From: Propionibacteriaceae bacterium
GTDB lineage: Bacteria > Actinomycetota > Actinomycetes > Propionibacteriales > Propionibacteriaceae
DNA length: 64,000 bases
Reading direction: 5' to 3'
NCBI GenBank assembly: GCA_031265875.1
Contig: JAISCA010000044.1
Location: 20,163-84,162 of the forward strand
The notes beneath the pieces are model-generated. The model was given only the letters and a program-made list of their open reading frames with translations, was not told the origin of the DNA and searched no databases. Position 1 is the stretch's first letter, and each line of letters begins with the position of its first letter. This document shows, piece by piece, positions 26,048 through 35,635 of the stretch. The translations under genes and the position numbers were made by a program.

Positions 26048-26096
26048 GACCAGTCGACCGGTCGGCGGTCGGCCGACTAGATCTGCGGAGGCGGCC

Positions 26097-27041
26097 ATGG
26101 CCAGATTCGTTTGTTGCGGCGAGGTTTTGATCGACCTGGTGCGTCAGCCCGGGGGCGACTCGACGGCCACGCCATGGCTCGGGTTGTCCGGCGGCAGCCC
26201 CCTCAACACGGCCGTCGCCTTGGCCCGGCTGGGCCAGCCGGTCCGGATGCTGACCCGCTTGGGCCAGGACGGCTTCGGCTCCCAGCTGGCCGATCACCTG
26301 TCCGGCAGCGGGGTCGACCTGTCTTGGGCCCATCGGGTCGAGCAGCCCACCACCTTGGCTGTGGTCTCGCTGGACGACCAAGGCCGGGCCAGCTACGCCT
26401 TCCACTTCGATCAGACCTCCAGTTTCGGCTGGCGTCCGGAGGAATTGCCGGTGGCCGATCCTCAGGCTTGGCTCCACCTGGCTTCGATCGGCTGGGTGGT
26501 CGAGCCGGCCGCCGCCATCCTGCGCCGATGGCTGACCGAGACGGCCACTGGCTGGGCTGGTTTGAGCTACGACATCAACGTCCGTCCCTCGGTCATGGCC
26601 GATCCCGACGACTACTGGGCCATGGTCGCCCCTCTGGCCGACCTGGTCGGCCGGGCCGGCGGTGTGATCAAGGCCTCAGACGAGGACGTCGCCTTCTTGG
26701 TTCGGGCCCAGGCCGGTCCGAGCGGCGACGTCACGGCCGTGGCCCGGGGCTGGATGGAGTTGTGGGGGCCGGCGGCGGTGGTCGTCACCCGGGGCGCCGA
26801 CGGCGCCCTCGCGGTCGACCGCTCCGGCCGGGTCCAGTCCTGTCCGGGGCGCCCGGTCGAGTTGGTCGACACGGTCGGGGCCGGCGACACCTTCACGGCT
26901 GGCTTCCTCGACCGCTACGTCGACCGGCCGGACGATCTGCCGGGCGCCCTGGCCTGGGGTGTGGCGGCGGCCAGTTTGGTCTGCCAGCGCCAGGGGGCCG
27001 ATCCGCCGACGGCGGCCGAACTGGCCGCGTCGGTCGCCTAG
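26097..27041 (+). CDS. PfkB-family sugar kinase (fructokinase-like)
   Basis: The protein has 314 residues from ATG 26097 with GCGGAGG upstream. Both PfkB signatures are visible: GGSPLNTAVALARLGQPV near the N-terminus (sugar-binding side) and DTVGAGDTFTAGFLDRY, with the catalytic Asp in GAGD, near residue 265. Family members phosphorylate fructose, ribokinase-type sugars or 2-keto-3-deoxygluconate with ATP. No transporter or regulator next door narrows the choice. Confidence 0.88.
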   Translation: MARFVCCGEVLIDLVRQPGGDSTATPWLGLSGGSPLNTAVALARLGQPVRMLTRLGQDGFGSQLADHLSGSGVDLSWAHRVEQPTTLAVVSLDDQGRASYAFHFDQTSSFGWRPEELPVADPQAWLHLASIGWVVEPAAAILRRWLTETATGWAGLSYDINVRPSVMADPDDYWAMVAPLADLVGRAGGVIKASDEDVAFLVRAQAGPSGDVTAVARGWMELWGPAAVVVTRGADGALAVDRSGRVQSCPGRPVELVDTVGAGDTFTAGFLDRYVDRPDDLPGALAWGVAAASLVCQRQGADPPTAAELAASVA

Positions 27042-27096
27042 ACCCAGGCCTGAGCGAGCGGAACCGGCGGCGCGGCCGGCTCCGTCGGCCGACGTC

Positions 27097-27822
27097 CTAC
27101 AGGCCCACCCCGATCAGGTGGCCGATGCCGTAAGTCAACCCCATCGTCAGCAAGCCCACCGCGACGTTGCGGGCTATGCCGACCACGACCGAGGCGCGGC
27201 CCAGGCGGGCGCTGACGGCGCCGGTCAGGACGAGGGCCACGACGACAGCGGCCATGGTGCACCAGACCCGGCTGGCGGGCGGGGCCATCACCATGGCCGA
27301 CAGCGGCACCAAGGCCCCGATCACGAAGGCCAGCAAAGAGGCCCGAGCGGCTTGCCAGGGCGAGGTCGGTTGGTCGGCGCTGATGCCGAGGTGGGCTTCG
27401 ACTTGAGCCGAGACGGCGTCGTGGTCGGTCAAGGCCTGAGCCACCCGATCGGCCAAATCAGGCTCGAGGCCTTTGTCTCGGTAGGCCTGGGCCAGGGCCG
27501 CCAAGGCCATGTCGGGGCTCTCGCACAGGGTGGATTGGACCTCGGCCACAGCGGCGAGTTCGGTGTCACGTTGGGAGGAGACCGAGACGTATTCTCCTCC
27601 GGCCATGGACAGGGCGCCGGCCACCAGCCCGGCCAGGCCGGCGATCAGCAAGGTGTTGGAGTCGGCCGTGGCGCCGGCCACGCCCATGACGATGCCGGCG
27701 GTCGAGACGATGCCGTCGTTGGACCCCAGGACGCCGGCCCGTAACCAATTGAGTTTATTGGCCAGACGGGCCGGGGCTGGGGCCCGGGCCTGGCCGGCGG
27801 CCGGGGCGGTCGAAACGCTCAT
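27097..27822 (-). CDS. VIT1/CCC1-family metal transporter
   Basis: This 241-residue membrane protein has about five helices. LRAGVLGSNDGIVSTAGIVMGVAGA and AGLAGLVAGALSMAGGEYVSVSSQRDTE are the two most conserved blocks of the VIT/CCC1 family, which carries Fe(II) or Mn(II). The hydrophilic middle (about 90-150) is the cytoplasmic metal-binding region, and three helices close the protein. A weak iron-box-like sequence lies upstream (see findings). ATG 27822 is preferred because the N-terminus is usually short. Confidence 0.85.
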   Translation of the reverse strand: MSVSTAPAAGQARAPAPARLANKLNWLRAGVLGSNDGIVSTAGIVMGVAGATADSNTLLIAGLAGLVAGALSMAGGEYVSVSSQRDTELAAVAEVQSTLCESPDMALAALAQAYRDKGLEPDLADRVAQALTDHDAVSAQVEAHLGISADQPTSPWQAARASLLAFVIGALVPLSAMVMAPPASRVWCTMAAVVVALVLTGAVSARLGRASVVVGIARNVAVGLLTMGLTYGIGHLIGVGL

Positions 27823-27918
27823 GACACCACCATCGCCCAGACCGGGAGCCCGGCACAACGAAGGTTAGGCTCATCTGGGACACTAGATGACTTCTGATCC
27901 ATCTGCCAGCGACGAGTC

Positions 27919-27938
27919 GCATCTCCATCCGGAGATGC
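27919..27938. promoter_or_regulatory. Perfect palindrome upstream of leuS
   Basis: GCATCTCC-ATCC-GGAGATGC has 8-bp perfect arms. It lies 16 nt before TAGAAT (27954-27959), a good -10 for leuS, so it sits where a repressor or activator would bind rather than in the transcript. The binding protein is unknown. Confidence 0.45.
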
Positions 27939-28018
27939 CCTTCATTGGGGCACTAGAATCAGCCGAGCGCCCGCCGCTGGGCTAAGCGGGGTCGGGCCGG
28001 TGATTTTGAGGAGTTGAT

Positions 28019-30502
28019 GTGACCGAGGGGGACGCCGCCAGCGCGCGGCCGAGTTACGATCCGGTGGCCGCCCAAGAGAAGTGGCAGACCTACTGGGCCG
28101 AGCATGAGACCTTCCGGCCCAAGGACGACGGTTCGGCCGAACGGCGTTACGTCTTGGACATGTTCTCCTATCCTTCCGGCGACCTCCACATGGGCCACGC
28201 CGAGGCCTTCGTGATGGGCGACATGGTGGCTCGCTACTGGCGCCTACTCGGCTACGACGTCATGCACCCGCTGGGCTGGGACTCTTTCGGCCTGCCGGCC
28301 GAGAACGCCGCCATCGCCCATGGCGCCCATCCGGCCGAGTGGACCTACGCCAACATCGAGACCCAGGCCCGCTCCTTCAAACGTTACGGTCTCAGCGTCG
28401 ACTGGTCGCGTCGTCTGCACACCTCCGACCCGGAGTACTACCGCTGGACGCAATGGCTCTTCCTTCAGTTCTTCCATCGGGGTCTGGCCTACCGTAAGGC
28501 CTCCTACGTCAACTGGTGTCCCAGCTGCCTGACCGTGCTGGCCAATGAGCAAGTCGTCCAGGGGGCCTGCGAGCGCTGTGGCAGCGCGGTGACGAAGCGT
28601 CAGCTGACCCAGTGGTACTTCCGCATCACCGAATACGCCCAGCGCCTGTTGGACGACATGAGCCTGTTGGAGGGGCGGTGGCCGGAGCGGGTGCTGGCCA
28701 TGCAGCGCAACTGGATCGGCCGTTCGGAGGGGGCCACGGTGCGCTTCCCGGTGCCCGGCCGGGACCAGCCGATCGAGGTTTTCACCACCCGCCCCGACAC
28801 TCTCTACGGCGCCACCTTCATGGTCGTGGCCCCCGACGCCGATCTGGCGGCGGAACTGGTGACGGAGGCTCAGCGGGCCGAGTTCGAGGCCTACCTGGAG
28901 CGGACCAAGCAGGCCACCGAGATCGAGCGCCAATCGACCGAGCGACCCAAGACCGGCGTCTTCCTGGGCCGTCACGCCATCAACCCTCTGACCGGCCAGC
29001 CGATCCCGATCTGGGCGGCCGACTACGTTCTGAGCGAATACGGCACCGGCGCCATCATGGCCGTGCCGGCCCACGACCAGCGTGACCTCGACTTCGCCCG
29101 GACCTATGGCCTGCCGGTCCAGATGGTGATCGACACCGGACAGGGCGACCCGGCCGTCACCGGTCAGGCCACGGCCGGCGACGGCGTCTACGTCAACTCC
29201 GAGGCCCTCGACGGACTGACCAACAAGGCCGACGGCATCGCCGCCATCAACGCCAAATTGAGCCGCGACGGCTCCGGTTGGGCCACCGTGACCTACCGGC
29301 TGCGCGACTGGTTGATCTCGCGGCAGCGCTTCTGGGGCTGCCCCATCCCGATCGTGCATTGCCCGGTCGACGGCGAGGTGGCGGTGCCCGAGGACCAGTT
29401 GCCGATCGAATTGCCCGACCTGCGCGGAGCCGCTCTGGCCCCCAAGGGGTCTTCGCCTCTGGCCAGCGCGACCGACTGGGCCCAGACCGAATGCCCGACC
29501 TGCGGCGGACCGGCCACCCGTGACGCCGACACCATGGACACCTTCGTCGACTCCTCTTGGTATTACTACCGCTATTGCTCGCCGGGCGATCAGGCGCGGG
29601 CCTTCGACCCCGAGCAAGTGGCCCGCTGGATGCCGGTGGATCAATACGTCGGCGGCGTCGAGCACGCCATCTTGCATCTGCTCTACAGCCGTTTCTTCAC
29701 CAAGGTTCTGCGCGACCTCGGCCTGATCGACTTCAGCGAGCCTTTCGCCCGCTTGCTGAACCAAGGCCAGGTCATCAACCAGGGCAAGGCGATGAGCAAG
29801 TCCTTGGGCAATGGCGTCGATTTGGGTCGACAGATCGACCAGTACGGTGTCGACGCCATTCGCACCACCATGGTCTTCGCCGGTCCGCCGGAGGACGACA
29901 TCGACTGGGCCGATCTGTCGCCCAGCGCCAGCTTGCGCTTCCTGCAGCGGGCCTGGCGGTTGGCTCAGGACGTCTCCAGTCCGGTCGGAGCCGATCCCGC
30001 CGCCGGCGATCTGGGTCTGAGGAAGGTCAGCCACCGTATTCTGGGCGAGGTCGGCGATCTGCTCGAACTGCGGCGCTTCAACGTCGTGGTGGCCCGGTTG
30101 ATGGAGCTGGTCAACGCCACCCGCAAGGCCATCGACGGCGGTCTCGGCGGGGGGGACCCGGCGGTCCGCGAAGCGGCCGAGTTCACGGCCGTGGCCTTGT
30201 CCTTGGTCGCCCCCTACGTGGCCGAGGAGATGTGGCAGGCCTTGGGCCGTCCGGCTTCGGTCGCCAACGCCGGCTGGCCCGAGGTCGATCCGGGGCTGCG
30301 GGCGGCCGAGCGCGTCACCATGGTGGTCCAGGTCCAGGGCAAGGTCCGGGCCAAGATCGAGGTGCCGGCCGACATCGACCAGGCCGAGGCCGAGCGTTTG
30401 GCGCTGGCCGAGGCGGGGGTCCAACGCGCCCTGGCCGGGCGGGCCGTGGCCAAGGTTATCGTGCGTCTGCCCAAGATGGTCTCGATCGTGCCCGAGGCCT
30501 GA
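28019..30502 (+). CDS. leuS: Leucyl-tRNA synthetase
   Basis: This 827-residue class Ia synthetase charges tRNA-Leu. It starts at GTG 28019 behind GAGGAG. The HIGH motif is HMGH at 57-60. The Zn-like cysteine pairs CPSC and CERC follow near 170-190. The editing domain contains [27 protein letters not shown] segment and CPTCGG come before the catalytic KMSKS loop, which here reads AMSKS (591-595). The anticodon-binding region and small C-terminal domain follow. Essential gene, unusual only in its upstream palindrome. Confidence 0.97.
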   Translation: MTEGDAASARPSYDPVAAQEKWQTYWAEHETFRPKDDGSAERRYVLDMFSYPSGDLHMGHAEAFVMGDMVARYWRLLGYDVMHPLGWDSFGLPAENAAIAHGAHPAEWTYANIETQARSFKRYGLSVDWSRRLHTSDPEYYRWTQWLFLQFFHRGLAYRKASYVNWCPSCLTVLANEQVVQGACERCGSAVTKRQLTQWYFRITEYAQRLLDDMSLLEGRWPERVLAMQRNWIGRSEGATVRFPVPGRDQPIEVFTTRPDTLYGATFMVVAPDADLAAELVTEAQRAEFEAYLERTKQATEIERQSTERPKTGVFLGRHAINPLTGQPIPIWAADYVLSEYGTGAIMAVPAHDQRDLDFARTYGLPVQMVIDTGQGDPAVTGQATAGDGVYVNSEALDGLTNKADGIAAINAKLSRDGSGWATVTYRLRDWLISRQRFWGCPIPIVHCPVDGEVAVPEDQLPIELPDLRGAALAPKGSSPLASATDWAQTECPTCGGPATRDADTMDTFVDSSWYYYRYCSPGDQARAFDPEQVARWMPVDQYVGGVEHAILHLLYSRFFTKVLRDLGLIDFSEPFARLLNQGQVINQGKAMSKSLGNGVDLGRQIDQYGVDAIRTTMVFAGPPEDDIDWADLSPSASLRFLQRAWRLAQDVSSPVGADPAAGDLGLRKVSHRILGEVGDLLELRRFNVVVARLMELVNATRKAIDGGLGGGDPAVREAAEFTAVALSLVAPYVAEEMWQALGRPASVANAGWPEVDPGLRAAERVTMVVQVQGKVRAKIEVPADIDQAEAERLALAEAGVQRALAGRAVAKVIVRLPKMVSIVPEA

Positions 30503-30613
30503 GCGCCCGAGAGCTGGGCCAGGCCGCGAACGCTGGGCTGAGGCGTTAATCGAGGTTGAGGTGAGGCAGTAGTCGTCGGGGATGACAGAAGCGGGGACGG
30601 GGTGTATACAATC

Positions 30614-30640
30614 TAGTTTAGGTAAGGCTTACCTAAACTA
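30614..30640. promoter_or_regulatory. DtxR/IdeR iron box, 27-bp perfect palindrome
   Basis: The 19-bp core TTAGGTAAGGCTTACCTAA (30618-30636) matches the iron-box consensus at 17 of 19 positions. The symmetry extends to 13-bp perfect arms around one central G. It stands 32 nt before the siderophore-binding lipoprotein gene and should repress the whole ABC operon when iron is plentiful. Confidence 0.9.
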
Positions 30641-30671
30641 TTCTCTCCTGATCCCTGCGAAAGGACTCCGC

Positions 30672-31718
30672 ATGAGGACGTTCTCACGCCCCGCCATCGT
30701 CCCGCTTCTTCTCATGGTCGCCGCTCTGGGCGCCTGTTCGTCATTCTCGGGCGATGAGCCCACGTCCGCGCCGCCGACCACGACGGTCACGGCCGCCGTC
30801 GGCTACCCGCTGACCATAGAGCACGCCCTCGGAGTCACCACTTTGACCGAGCAGCCGGTCCGTGTGGCCACGGTCAACTGGGCCAACCATGAAGTCCCGC
30901 TCTCTCTCGGCGTCGTCCCGGTCGGGATGGCGGCGGCCAACTTCGCCGACGAGGACGGTGACGGGCTCCTGCCCTGGGTCAAGGACAAACTGGACCAGCT
31001 AGGCGCCGCCACCCCAGTGTTGTTCGACGAGTCCGATGGCATCGACTTCGAAGCCGTGGCCGACACGAGGCCCGACGTCATCCTGGCCGCCTACTCCGGT
31101 CTCACCCAGGAGGACTACGACACGCTCTCCAAGATCGCGCCGACCGTGGCCTATCCGGACACGCCGTGGACGACGTCGTGGCGCGACATGATCCGGCTCA
31201 ACGCGGCCGGAATGGGGATGGCCGCCGAGGGCGACGTCTTGATAGCCGACCTCGAGGCGCAGATTCAGACAGCCGCCGACTCCCACCCGGTCTTGTCCGA
31301 GACCTCGGTCATGTTCCTCACCCACGTCGACGTCACCGATCTCTCCGTCGTGACGTTCTACACGCCGGCCGACACCCGGGTGCAGTTCTTCTCCGACCTG
31401 GGGCTCAAGACCCCAGCTAGCATCGCCGCTTTCGAGCCCAACCCGACCAACCCCTACGCCGGGTCGATCAGCGCCGAGAACGCCGACACTTTCGACGACG
31501 TCGGCCTGATCGTGACCTACGGCGACCAGGCCATGATCGACACCCTCAAGGCCGATCCGCTGCTCGGCCTCATGCCGGCCATCGCCAGTGACGCCGTCGT
31601 CCTCCTCGACGGTTCCAGCGCCAACGCCACGGCGGCCAACCCGACGCCGCTCCAACTGCCCTACCTGCTCGACTGGTACGTCGGACGACTGGCGGCGGCG
31701 GCCGAGAAGTCGCGCTAG
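30672..31718 (+). CDS. Ferric-siderophore ABC transporter, substrate-binding lipoprotein
   Basis: The protein has 348 residues from ATG 30672 with AAAGGA upstream. The signal peptide ends in a lipobox LGAC with Cys22, so it is membrane-tethered outside the cell. The rest is a FepB/FecB-type (TroA fold) binding protein: RVATVNWANHEVPLSLGVVPVG, then DFEAVADTRPDVILAAYSGL, and the LPYLLDWYVGRLA end. It delivers a ferric siderophore to the permeases encoded next. It starts the iron-box operon. The siderophore type cannot be inferred. Confidence 0.93.
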   Translation: MRTFSRPAIVPLLLMVAALGACSSFSGDEPTSAPPTTTVTAAVGYPLTIEHALGVTTLTEQPVRVATVNWANHEVPLSLGVVPVGMAAANFADEDGDGLLPWVKDKLDQLGAATPVLFDESDGIDFEAVADTRPDVILAAYSGLTQEDYDTLSKIAPTVAYPDTPWTTSWRDMIRLNAAGMGMAAEGDVLIADLEAQIQTAADSHPVLSETSVMFLTHVDVTDLSVVTFYTPADTRVQFFSDLGLKTPASIAAFEPNPTNPYAGSISAENADTFDDVGLIVTYGDQAMIDTLKADPLLGLMPAIASDAVVLLDGSSANATAANPTPLQLPYLLDWYVGRLAAAAEKSR

Positions 31719-31721
31719 GCC

Positions 31722-32762
31722 GTGACTGGGCTCGCTCTCGCACCTCCGGGCGTCGCCCCGAGACGGCGCCTGGCGCGGGCCCGTGCCCTCGGATTGGCCG
31801 GGCTGGCCGTCCTCCTCGTCGTCGCCGTGGCCGCCTCGGTCGCCTTCGGGGCACGTGACGTCGGCTGGGCGGACATCGTGGCAGCCTTCGGCGGCCAGGC
31901 CGAGACCTTCGAGCAAGCCGCCGTGACGAAGCGGATCCCTCGGACTCTCCTGGCCGTCGTGGCCGGGGCCGCCCTCGGCCTCTCCGGCGCAGTGATGCAG
32001 GGGGTGACCCGGAACCCGCTGGCCGATCCGGGAATCCTCGGCGTCAACACGGGGGCGGCGCTGGCTGTCTCGCTCGGGGTGGCCGGGTTCGGCCTCGTCA
32101 CGCACACCGCCTACATCTGGACGGCCATCGCCGGCGCCGCCGTCACCGCGGCCGGTGTCTACGTCGTCGGCTCGCTCGGCCGGGGCGGCGCCACCCCGCT
32201 CAAGCTGGCTCTGGCCGGCGCCGCCACGTCGGCCGCCCTGTCCAGCCTCATCACGGCCGTCGTCTTGGGCCGCAACGACATCGCGAGTGTGCTGCGTTCG
32301 TGGCAAATCGGCGGTGTCGGCGGGGGCTCGTTCGCCGCGCTCGGCCAAGTCCTCCCGTTTCTGGCCGTCGGCGTGGCCCTGTCCATCGGCTCGGCCCGGT
32401 CGCTTAACTCCCTCGCCTTGGGCGATGAGTTGGCGGCTGGCCTGGGCGAACGTGTCGCCGTCGCCCGGGCCGGCGCGGCGCTCGGCGCGGTCGTCCTCTG
32501 CGGCGCCACGACGGCCGTGGCCGGCCCGATCGGGTTCGTCGGCCTCGTCGTGCCCCACGCTTGCCGGCTCCTCATCGGGGTCGACCACCGCTGGCTGTTG
32601 CCCGCCTCGGCCCTCGGCGGGGCCATCCTCCTGACCGTCTCGGACATCGCCGGCCGGCTCGTGGCCCGGCCCTCCGAGGTGGACGTCGGCATTGTCACAG
32701 CGCTCGTCGGCGCGCCCTTCTTCATCCACCTCGTCCGACGTCAGAAGGTGCGGGAGCTATGA
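31722..32762 (+). CDS. FecCD-family iron-siderophore permease, subunit 1
   Basis: This 346-residue protein has 9-10 membrane helices. RIPRTLLAVVAGAALGLSGAVMQGVTRNPLADPGILGVNTGAA is the FecCD N-terminal signature (RxPR ... GxxLGxxGxxxQ.xxxNPLAxPxxLGxxxGA). GLVVPHACRLLIGVDHRWLLP is the ATPase-coupling region. It starts at GTG three bases after the lipoprotein stop and overlaps the next gene by ATGA, so the operon is tightly coupled. It probably forms a heterodimer with the following permease. Confidence 0.93.
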   Translation: MTGLALAPPGVAPRRRLARARALGLAGLAVLLVVAVAASVAFGARDVGWADIVAAFGGQAETFEQAAVTKRIPRTLLAVVAGAALGLSGAVMQGVTRNPLADPGILGVNTGAALAVSLGVAGFGLVTHTAYIWTAIAGAAVTAAGVYVVGSLGRGGATPLKLALAGAATSAALSSLITAVVLGRNDIASVLRSWQIGGVGGGSFAALGQVLPFLAVGVALSIGSARSLNSLALGDELAAGLGERVAVARAGAALGAVVLCGATTAVAGPIGFVGLVVPHACRLLIGVDHRWLLPASALGGAILLTVSDIAGRLVARPSEVDVGIVTALVGAPFFIHLVRRQKVREL

Positions 32763-33787
32763 CCGCCCTCGCCCTCGTCCGTTCCGGCCGGCTCCGCCGG
32801 CGCTCCCGCCGCCGCGCTCTCATCGGCCTGCTGGCCGCCGGCGTCGCGCTCGCCTTCGCCCTCTCCCTCATGATCGGCCACACCTTCTACCCGCCCGCCG
32901 ATGTTCTGGCCGTCATCTTGGGCCGCGACGTCCCCGGAGCCGGTTTCACCGTGGGAGAGCTGCGCCTGCCCCGGGCCATCGTGGCCGTCCTGGTCGGCGC
33001 TGGTTTCGGCCTGGGCGGTGTGACCTTCCAGACGATGCTGCGGAACCAATTGGCCAGCCCGGACATCATCGGCATCACGGCCGGCGCCGGGGCCGCGGCC
33101 ACGCTCGCCATCGTCGTGTTGCGCCTCAGCGGCGCCCAGGTGTCGGCCTTCGCCATCGCCGCCGGACTCGGCGTCGCGGTCGTCGTCTACCTGCTGTCGT
33201 ACCGCCACGGCGTGGCCGGGACCCGGCTCATCCTGGTCGGCATCGGCGTCGCCGCCATGCTCGATTCAGTCACCGCCTATCTGCTGTCACGGGCCGGGGA
33301 ATGGGACCTGCAGCAGGCCATGCGCTGGCTGGCCGGGAGCCTCAACGGCGTGACCTGGACCGATGTCCGCTGGCTGACCTGGGCCACGGCCGTCTTGGCT
33401 CCCATCCTGTTGGCGCAGACCCGTCCCCTGGGGCTGCTCCGGCTCGGCGATGACACGGCCAGCGCCTTGGGCGTCCGGGTGGACCGGACCCGGATCGTCC
33501 TCATCGTCGCCGCCGTCGGCCTGATCGCCTTCGGCACGGCGGCCGCCGGGCCGGTCGCGTTCGTCGCTTTCCTGTCCGGCCCGATCGCCGCCCGGATCGT
33601 CGGCCGGCATGGCTCGCCCGTTCTCCCCGCCGCCCTGATCGGGGCGCTGCTCGTGACCGTGGCCGACCTGCTCGGCCAGTGGGCCTTCGGGACCCGTTTC
33701 CCGGTCGGAGTCGTGACGGGCGTGCTCGGCGCTCCTTACCTCCTCTACCTCATTGTCCGGATCAACCGCTCAGGAGGGTCGCTGTGA
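32759..33787 (+). CDS. FecCD-family iron-siderophore permease, subunit 2
   Basis: This 342-residue partner of the preceding permease has the same fold: LRLPRAIVAVLVGAGFGLGGVTFQTMLRNQLASPDIIGITAGAGAA carries the signature (its ends given), and GPVAFVAFLSGPIAARIVGRHG is the coupling helix with the ATPase. The ATG overlaps the previous stop (ATGA), and its own stop overlaps the ATPase start (GTGA), showing translational coupling across three genes. Confidence 0.93.
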   Translation: MTALALVRSGRLRRRSRRRALIGLLAAGVALAFALSLMIGHTFYPPADVLAVILGRDVPGAGFTVGELRLPRAIVAVLVGAGFGLGGVTFQTMLRNQLASPDIIGITAGAGAAATLAIVVLRLSGAQVSAFAIAAGLGVAVVVYLLSYRHGVAGTRLILVGIGVAAMLDSVTAYLLSRAGEWDLQQAMRWLAGSLNGVTWTDVRWLTWATAVLAPILLAQTRPLGLLRLGDDTASALGVRVDRTRIVLIVAAVGLIAFGTAAAGPVAFVAFLSGPIAARIVGRHGSPVLPAALIGALLVTVADLLGQWAFGTRFPVGVVTGVLGAPYLLYLIVRINRSGGSL

Positions 33788-34668
33788 CCGCCGACCATCG
33801 CCTCGCCGCCGAACGCCTCACCCTGGCCTACGGCGACCTCACTGTCGTCGACGGCCTCGACCTGGTCATCCCGCCCGGGGCCATCACGGCCATCGTCGGG
33901 CCCAACGCCTGCGGCAAGTCGACCCTCCTGCGGGCGCTCTCCCGCCTCCTGGCGCCGAAGGCGGGCCACGTCGTCCTGGACGGCCAGGCCATCCACCGGC
34001 TTCCCGCCAAGCAGGTCGCCCGGACGCTCGGACTCCTGCCCCAGTCGCCGATCGCGCCGGACGGGATCACTGTGGCAGATCTGGTCGGCCGGGGCCGCCA
34101 TCCCCACCAGGGGTTGTTCGCCCGCTGGTCGACCGAGGACGACGAGGCCGTGGCCGAGGCCCTCGACGCGACGGACACGGCCGGGCTGGCCGACCGACCG
34201 GTCGACGAGTTGTCCGGCGGCCAGCGCCAGCGGGTCTGGATCGCGCTCGTCCTGGCCCAGCGGACCGACCTCCTACTCCTCGACGAGCCCACCACCTTCC
34301 TCGACGTCAGGCACCAGTTGGAAGTCCTCGACCTCCTGACCGACCTCAACCGGCGCCGGGGCACGACCATCGTCCTCGTCCTCCACGACCTCAACCTGGC
34401 CGCCCGCTACGCCGACCACCTGATCGCCCTGGCCAGCGGTCGCGTCCAGGCCGCGGGCCCGCCGTCCGAGGTGTTGACCGGGGACGTGGTCCAGGCTGTT
34501 TTCGGGCTGGCCGCCCACGTCGTCACCGACCCCGTCTCGGGCCGTCCCCTCATGCTTCCCATCGGCCGTCACGGCGTGCGGCCAGACACAGGCGCTTTAG
34601 ACGGTTATCCCCAGCTGAGGCCGGCTGGCGCCGGTTGTCCCCAGCCGGCCTCAGACCGGACCGAGTGA
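33784..34668 (+). CDS. Iron-siderophore ABC transporter ATPase
   Basis: The protein has 294 residues from GTG 33784 with GGAGGG upstream. The full ATPase set is visible: Walker A GPNACGKST, Q-loop LLPQSP, signature LSGGQRQR, Walker B DLLLLDEPTTFLD and switch histidine VLHDLN. Length and the ALSRLLAPKAGHVVLDGQ segment are typical of FepC/FhuC. It powers uptake through the two permeases. The last 40 residues (after IGRHG) are Pro/Ala-rich and not part of the fold. Confidence 0.94.
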   Translation: MTADHRLAAERLTLAYGDLTVVDGLDLVIPPGAITAIVGPNACGKSTLLRALSRLLAPKAGHVVLDGQAIHRLPAKQVARTLGLLPQSPIAPDGITVADLVGRGRHPHQGLFARWSTEDDEAVAEALDATDTAGLADRPVDELSGGQRQRVWIALVLAQRTDLLLLDEPTTFLDVRHQLEVLDLLTDLNRRRGTTIVLVLHDLNLAARYADHLIALASGRVQAAGPPSEVLTGDVVQAVFGLAAHVVTDPVSGRPLMLPIGRHGVRPDTGALDGYPQLRPAGAGCPQPASDRTE

Positions 34669-34693
34669 GCCTGGTCCGCGCCATGGTTTAGGC

Positions 34694-35635
34694 GTGACAT
34701 CGCCATGGTCGAGGGCCGGGTCGGCCGATTCGGCCGCCCGCGTCCGACAACGTCTGGCGGCCGTCTTGGGGCAGGTCGTCGGGTCCGACCCGCCCGTTCG
34801 ATCCACTGCGCCCGACCGGTCGGCGCCGTCCACGGCCTCTAGTGGGGCCGATCCGTCTGTGACGTCCGGTCTGACGGCCGGAGCCGGCTCGGCTGGGTCA
34901 GCGGACGGCCAGGCCGGTTCGGCGGCGGATCGGTCCGAGCGGCTGGCAGCGGGCGATCCGAGGGCTCCGGCGAGATCCGGTCCCACCGAGTTCAGTCGCT
35001 GGCCCGGCTGGCGGGAGCTGGCCGCCCGTCACGTCCGGGTGATGGCGGTCTTGGCGGTGCTGGCCGTCATCGGCGCCACCGTCTTGGTCTTGCGGGCTCG
35101 CACCTGGCCGGAGGCGGTCGGTCTGCCCACGCCCAGTTGGACGCCCGCCCCCAGCCCGGCGCCGACCGCCCAGGCCAGCCCGGCTCTGATGACCGTCCAT
35201 GTCTTGGGCGCGGTCCACCAGCCCGGTCTGGTCGAGCTGCCGACCGGCAGCCGGGTCTGGGACGCCTTGGCGGCGGCCGGCGGGCTGACCGATCAGGCCG
35301 ATCCGGCTGAGTTGAACTTGGCCGGTCCGCTTTGGGACGGCTGTCAGATCATCGTCGGCACCCGGTCCGAGCCCAGGGGCGAGGTGCGCGGCGGGCTGAG
35401 CGGTGGATCGGTCGAGCCGGGTCTGGCCGGTGGGGCGACCAGCGGGACCATCGACCTCAACAGCGCCACCGCTCAGCAACTTGAGAGCCTGCCCGGGATC
35501 GGCCCGGTCACGGCCGCCGCCATCTTGGCCTGGCGTTCCCAGCACGGCCGCTTCACGACGGTGGCTGAATTGCAAGAGGTCGATGGCATCGGCCCCAAGA
35601 CTTACGCCCAACTCGTTCCGTACGTCCGTGTCTGA
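34694..35635 (+). CDS. comEA: ComEA-like DNA-binding protein
   Basis: The protein has 313 residues from GTG 34694. Residues 1-108 are a disordered Ser/Ala-rich cytoplasmic region. One membrane helix spans about 117-134. An SLBB domain (MTVHVLGAVHQPGLVELPTGSRVWDALAAAGG) follows, and a C-terminal double helix-hairpin-helix (IDLNSATAQQLESLPGIGPVTAAAI ... VDGIGPKTYAQL) binds double-stranded DNA outside the membrane. It pairs with ComEC immediately downstream (8-nt overlap). Whether the organism is naturally competent is not known. Confidence 0.9.
   Translation: MTSPWSRAGSADSAARVRQRLAAVLGQVVGSDPPVRSTAPDRSAPSTASSGADPSVTSGLTAGAGSAGSADGQAGSAADRSERLAAGDPRAPARSGPTEFSRWPGWRELAARHVRVMAVLAVLAVIGATVLVLRARTWPEAVGLPTPSWTPAPSPAPTAQASPALMTVHVLGAVHQPGLVELPTGSRVWDALAAAGGLTDQADPAELNLAGPLWDGCQIIVGTRSEPRGEVRGGLSGGSVEPGLAGGATSGTIDLNSATAQQLESLPGIGPVTAAAILAWRSQHGRFTTVAELQEVDGIGPKTYAQLVPYVRV

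Noticed and set aside
27823..28018. T-box riboswitch upstream of leuS
   Set aside because: The TGGNACCGCG anti-terminator box is absent, and the palindrome lies before the -10 element rather than in the transcript.
28244..30424. 726-codon open frame antisense to leuS
   Set aside because: It is a high-GC shadow of the leuS reading frame: composition dominated by Gly, Asp, Val and His, with no recognisable domain and no ribosome site.
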